From contig JACRCS010000450.1 in assembly GCA_016218905.1 (NCBI GenBank), forward strand, positions 1 to 7,009: a stretch of DNA of 7,009 nt, given 5' to 3'. This document shows positions 4,235 through 7,009 of the stretch, piece after piece (positions within the stretch are counted from its first letter, which is position 1; each line of letters begins with the position of its first letter). A program made the position numbers and the translations under genes. The DNA comes from Deltaproteobacteria bacterium. GTDB lineage: Bacteria > Desulfobacterota_C > Deferrisomatia > Deferrisomatales > JACRMM01. The notes beneath the pieces were generated by a model. That model was not told the DNA's origin. It saw only the letters and a program-made list of their open reading frames with translations, and did no database searches.

Positions 4235-5872
4235 TTGGCCGTCTGGGACGCCGCACTGGCGCAGATCCGGTCCATTTGGGGCCGGCTCACGGTTCTCCAG
4301 CGGATCATCCTCGCCGCGGTGACCTTGGGCGTCACGGCAGGCTCGCTGAGCCTCGTCTTCTGGGCGCGCACGCCCGAGTACTCGGTCCTCTACAGCCGTC
4401 TTGCCACGGACGACGCGGCCTCGGTCGTCCGCTCCCTCCAGGAAGCCGGAGTCCCTTATCGTCTGGCCGACCAGGGCCGGGCGGTCCTGGTGCCCTCCGA
4501 CCGCGTGTACGAGCTGCGCCTCCAGTTGGCCTCCCAGGGGATTCCCCAGGGGGGCGGCGTCGGGTTCGAGATCTTCGACAAGACGAGCTTCGGGATGAGC
4601 GATTTCGCTCAGAAGGTGAACTATTCCCGGGCTCTGGAGGGGGAGCTCACGCGAACCATCCGAAGGCTCGAAGGCGTGGAGGGCGCCCGGGTCCACCTGG
4701 TGCTCCCCGAGCGGAGGCTCTTCGAGGAGGAGGCGCAGGCCGCCTCCGCGTCCGTGGTCCTTCAGCTCGCCCCGGGCCGCCGCATCGCACCCAAGCAGGT
4801 CCAGGCGGTCGTCTACCTCGTCTCTTCGAGTGTGGAAGGGCTCATGCCGGAGCGCGTCACGGTGGTGGATACGGGCGGAAACGTCCTCTACCAGCCGGCA
4901 GGCGACCAAAGCGCCCTCCTCGCGGCCAACCATGTGGAGCTGAAGCGGGCCTACGAGAAGGACGTGGAGCGGCGGGTCCGGGAGATGCTGGAGCGGGTCT
5001 TCGGCACGGGCACGGCGGTCGTCCAGGTCTCCGCGCTGCTCGACTTCGACAAGTCCGAGGAGACCTCCGAGACATTCGACCCCGCCGGCGTGGCGATCCG
5101 GAGCGAGGCGAGGACCACCGACACCTCGTCGGGACCTCCCGGGGGAGCGGCCGGCGTCCCCGGAGTCGGCTCGAACGTGCCCCCCGGCACGCCGGGCGCG
5201 GGCGCCGCTCCGCCGGCCGCGCCTGCGGCCCCGGCGGCCCTGAGCACGGCCAACCGCGAGAACGAGACGATCAACTACGAGGTCTCGAAGAAGGTCACGA
5301 AGATCCAGCGCGGGCAGGGGGCGCTCCGGCGGCTGACCGTCGCCGTCGCCGTCGACGGCACCTATCGGGCGGTCCAGGGACGGCGCGAGAAGGAGTTCGT
5401 CCCGCGCACGGCCGATGAACTGGCAAAGATCCGCTCTCTCGTGGAGAAGGCGGTGGGCTTCGACGTGAACCGGGGCGATCAGGTGGAAGTGACGTCCATC
5501 CCCTTCAAGCCGGCGGAGGGCGTGGAGGAGGCGAGGATGTTCACGCCGGAAGCGTACCTGACCCTGGCGAAGTACGGCGCCGCCGTCCTCATCGCCGTCC
5601 TCGTCATCTTCGCGGTGCTCCGGCCGCTCCTGCGCTGGGTCGGCAGGATGGGCGAGGCGCCGGAGGTCACCGTGCCCTTGACCGTGGCGGAGCTCGAGAG
5701 GCGCATGGAAGGCGCCGAAGCGCCCGCCAGACCCAAGGAGTTCAAGCTCGACGAGACGACCCCGGAGGAGACCTTGAAGCGGGAGACCCTGAAGAAACGG
5801 ATCCTCGACATTGTGCGTGAGGAACCGGAGACGGCGGCGCACCTGGTGCGCAGCTGGCTCGCGGAGGAGTGA
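4235..5872 (+). CDS. fliF: Flagellar MS-ring protein FliF
   Basis: Forms the inner-membrane MS ring on which rotor and export gate assemble. The 545 residues follow the family plan: cytoplasmic N-terminus, first membrane helix (about 24-44, IILAAVTLGVTAGSLSLVFW), YscJ-like ring-building domains (about 48-220) with YSVLYSRLATDDAASVV and ARVHLVLPERRLF, a third ring-building domain (about 230-435) split by a Pro/Gly/Ala-rich linker (298-337), NYEVSKKVTK (347-356), a second membrane helix (about 447-466, KYGAAVLIAVLVIFAVLRPL) and a cytoplasmic C-terminus. The last 35 or so residues (ETLKRETLKKRILDIVREEP and the following WLAEE) form the FliG-binding tail. Length is normal. The start is TTG 4235. 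The gene ends within four bases of fliG, whose product binds this tail, consistent with balanced expression. Nothing is missing. Confidence 0.97.
   Translation: MAVWDAALAQIRSIWGRLTVLQRIILAAVTLGVTAGSLSLVFWARTPEYSVLYSRLATDDAASVVRSLQEAGVPYRLADQGRAVLVPSDRVYELRLQLASQGIPQGGGVGFEIFDKTSFGMSDFAQKVNYSRALEGELTRTIRRLEGVEGARVHLVLPERRLFEEEAQAASASVVLQLAPGRRIAPKQVQAVVYLVSSSVEGLMPERVTVVDTGGNVLYQPAGDQSALLAANHVELKRAYEKDVERRVREMLERVFGTGTAVVQVSALLDFDKSEETSETFDPAGVAIRSEARTTDTSSGPPGGAAGVPGVGSNVPPGTPGAGAAPPAAPAAPAALSTANRENETINYEVSKKVTKIQRGQGALRRLTVAVAVDGTYRAVQGRREKEFVPRTADELAKIRSLVEKAVGFDVNRGDQVEVTSIPFKPAEGVEEARMFTPEAYLTLAKYGAAVLIAVLVIFAVLRPLLRWVGRMGEAPEVTVPLTVAELERRMEGAEAPARPKEFKLDETTPEETLKRETLKKRILDIVREEPETAAHLVRSWLAEE
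5863..5868 (+). promoter_or_regulatory. Ribosome binding site deciding the fliG start
   Basis: GGAGGA lies inside the last codons of fliF. It stands 6 bases before GTG 5875, an ideal distance, but abuts GTG 5869, which would leave no spacer. The start at 5875 is therefore preferred although the upstream GTG overlaps the fliF stop in the common GTGA arrangement. The two choices differ by only two residues. Confidence 0.65.
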
Positions 5873-5874
5873 CC

Positions 5875-6888
5875 GTGTCCGATCTCGCGCGCGACCTCAG
5901 CGGGCTGCGGAAAGCAGCCATCCTCTTCCTGGCGCTGGGGGAGGATGCTTCGGCGACCGTTTTCCCGCATCTTCGGGACGAGGAGATCCAGGAGCTCACC
6001 CGGGAGATCGCCATCCTCGACAAGGCCACCACGGACGAGATCCAGGTCGTCATGGAGGAGTTCCACACCCTCGCCATGGCCCGTACCTACGTGCTCCAGG
6101 GCGGCGTCGAGTACGCGAAGAAGGTGCTGCGCCAGAGCCTTCCCCCGGTGCGCTGCCGGGAGATCCTCGACCGTCTGACCAAGTATCTCGACCAGGGGCC
6201 GGGCTTCCAAAACCTGCGGAAGGCCGACCCGAGACTCCTCTCCAAGATCATCCAGAAGGAGCACCCGCAGACGATCGCCTTCATCCTCTCCCATCTGGAC
6301 ATCGCCAAGGCCGCTCATGCGGTGGCGAGCCTGCCTACCGAACTCCAGGTGGAGGTGGCCCGGCGAATGGCGAACCTGGAGGAGATCAGTCCGGACGTGG
6401 TCAAGAAGGTTTCCGCCGTGCTGGACAAAAAGATCGTCACCATGGCGGGCTCCTCGATCGAAGTCCAGGGCGTCAAGACGGTTGCCGAGATCCTGAACCG
6501 GATGAGCCGAAACGAGGCCAAGGGCATCCTGGACAAACTGGAGCAGGAGAACCCCGAGCTGGCCGCCCACATCCGCCAGCTCATGTTCGTCTTCGACGAC
6601 ATCCAGTTCCTCCCGGACAAAGCGATCCAGGAGATCCTCAAGCGCACGGACAAGAACGCGCTCACGATCGCCCTCAAGGGGACCTCCGACGAGCTGCGCG
6701 AGAAGTTCTTCCGGAACATGAGCTCTCGGGCCGTGGAGACGCTGCGCGAAGAGATGGGTTTCATGGGACCGATCCGGGTCTCGGAGGTCACCGAGGCCCA
6801 GGCGGCGATCACGGAGATCGTGCGGCAGCTCGAGGAGGAGGGCGTCATCGTCCTCTCCGCCGGAGAACAGGACGACTACATCAGCTGA
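5875..6888 (+). CDS. fliG: Flagellar motor switch protein FliG
   Basis: A rotor subunit of the C-ring that binds FliF with its N-terminus, FliM with its middle domain and the stator MotA with its C-terminal domain. From GTG 5875 it has 337 residues, normal for FliG. The N-terminal domain starts SDLARDLSGLRKAAILFLAL. The middle domain carries the EHPQT motif (129-133), and the middle/C-terminal junction carries MFVFDDI (237-243). In the C-terminal domain, the charged torque residues known in E. coli as K264, R281, D288, D289 and R297 align with Lys268, Arg280, Glu292, Glu293 and Arg301, so the charge pattern is kept with Asp-to-Glu changes. It follows fliF by two bases, and its stop is 13 bases before the next start. 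Confidence 0.98.
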   Translation: MSDLARDLSGLRKAAILFLALGEDASATVFPHLRDEEIQELTREIAILDKATTDEIQVVMEEFHTLAMARTYVLQGGVEYAKKVLRQSLPPVRCREILDRLTKYLDQGPGFQNLRKADPRLLSKIIQKEHPQTIAFILSHLDIAKAAHAVASLPTELQVEVARRMANLEEISPDVVKKVSAVLDKKIVTMAGSSIEVQGVKTVAEILNRMSRNEAKGILDKLEQENPELAAHIRQLMFVFDDIQFLPDKAIQEILKRTDKNALTIALKGTSDELREKFFRNMSSRAVETLREEMGFMGPIRVSEVTEAQAAITEIVRQLEEEGVIVLSAGEQDDYIS

Positions 6889-6901
6889 CCGGAGGCGCGC
6901 A

Positions 6902-7009
6902 GTGGGCGTCCATCGGTTCCAATCCTCCGAAGTCCGTCCCTTCCGCTTGGCCGAGTTCTCCCAGGAGGAGGCGCGCCCGCGGGCGGCGGAGTCTCCCGAG
7001 GAGCTCGAA
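6902..7009 (+). CDS. fliH: Probable flagellar assembly protein FliH, 5' end (cut by the window)
   Basis: GTG 6902 opens a frame that stays open for 36 codons to the last base. GGAGG at 6891-6895 lies 6 bases upstream. The visible product begins MGVHRFQSSEVRPFRLAEF and becomes rich in Glu, Ala and Arg, as do FliH N-termini before their long helical region. FliH holds the export ATPase FliI in check and tethers it to the C-ring. The call rests mainly on gene order, since fliH (then fliI) follows fliG in most such operons. The sequence present is too short to carry a diagnostic motif. Confidence 0.65.
   Translation, partial: MGVHRFQSSEVRPFRLAEFSQEEARPRAAESPEELE

Noticed and set aside
4175..5842. 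Long minus-strand open frame opposite fliF
   Set aside because: Same effect: it mirrors fliF codons, has Arg/Gly/Asp/Leu-rich composition and no domain, and fliF is unmistakable.

Overview
The window is a GC-rich stretch of bacterial chromosome carrying the front part of a flagellar gene cluster, all on the + strand. In order: the 3' end of a TPR-like gene, a cytoplasmic PAS-domain histidine kinase, an NtrC-type sigma-54-dependent response regulator (a FlrB/FlrC or FleS/FleR-type pair), a structured intergenic region of about 218 bases, then flgB, flgC, fliE, fliF, fliG and the first 36 codons of a probable fliH. The dense coding, many GTG/TTG starts, strong purine-rich ribosome binding sites and very high third-position G+C suggest a high-GC Gram-negative motile bacterium. 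An FlrBC-like pair directly upstream of flgBC-fliEFGH would fit a delta-proteobacterial or Acidobacteriota-type lineage, but the sequence alone does not settle the phylum.

Left part (1-2831): the TPR-like gene, the kinase and the regulator are packed with 1-base overlap or no gap (TGATG at 247-251; TGA then GTG at 1458-1463), so they look co-transcribed. The kinase has a coiled coil, a PAS domain and the complete HisKA/HATPase core, with no membrane segment. The regulator has REC, AAA+ and Fis-type HTH domains, including a sigma-54 contact loop (GSFTGA).

Intergenic region (2832-3049): no convincing gene. It holds a small hairpin (2845-2857), three near-palindromes of the form CGGAC-NN-GTCCG spaced 18-19 bp apart (2859-2907), the first two of which also form a 14-bp stem, a good sigma-54 -24/-12 promoter (GG-N10-GC at 2914-2927) and a leader of about 110 nt with three further hairpins ending at a strong Shine-Dalgarno before flgB. 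The arrangement suggests that the regulator encoded just upstream activates the flgBC-fliEFGH operon, with the palindromes as candidate binding sites and the leader as a candidate post-transcriptional control element.

Right part (3050-7009): flgB and flgC (proximal rod), fliE (rod/MS-ring adapter), fliF (MS ring), fliG (rotor/switch) and fliH (export ATPase regulator) build the base of the flagellum. Overlaps and short gaps indicate one operon. All complete genes appear intact. No mobile element, CRISPR array, tRNA or rRNA was seen. The coding part is conventional; the unexplained signals are concentrated in the 218-base intergenic region.
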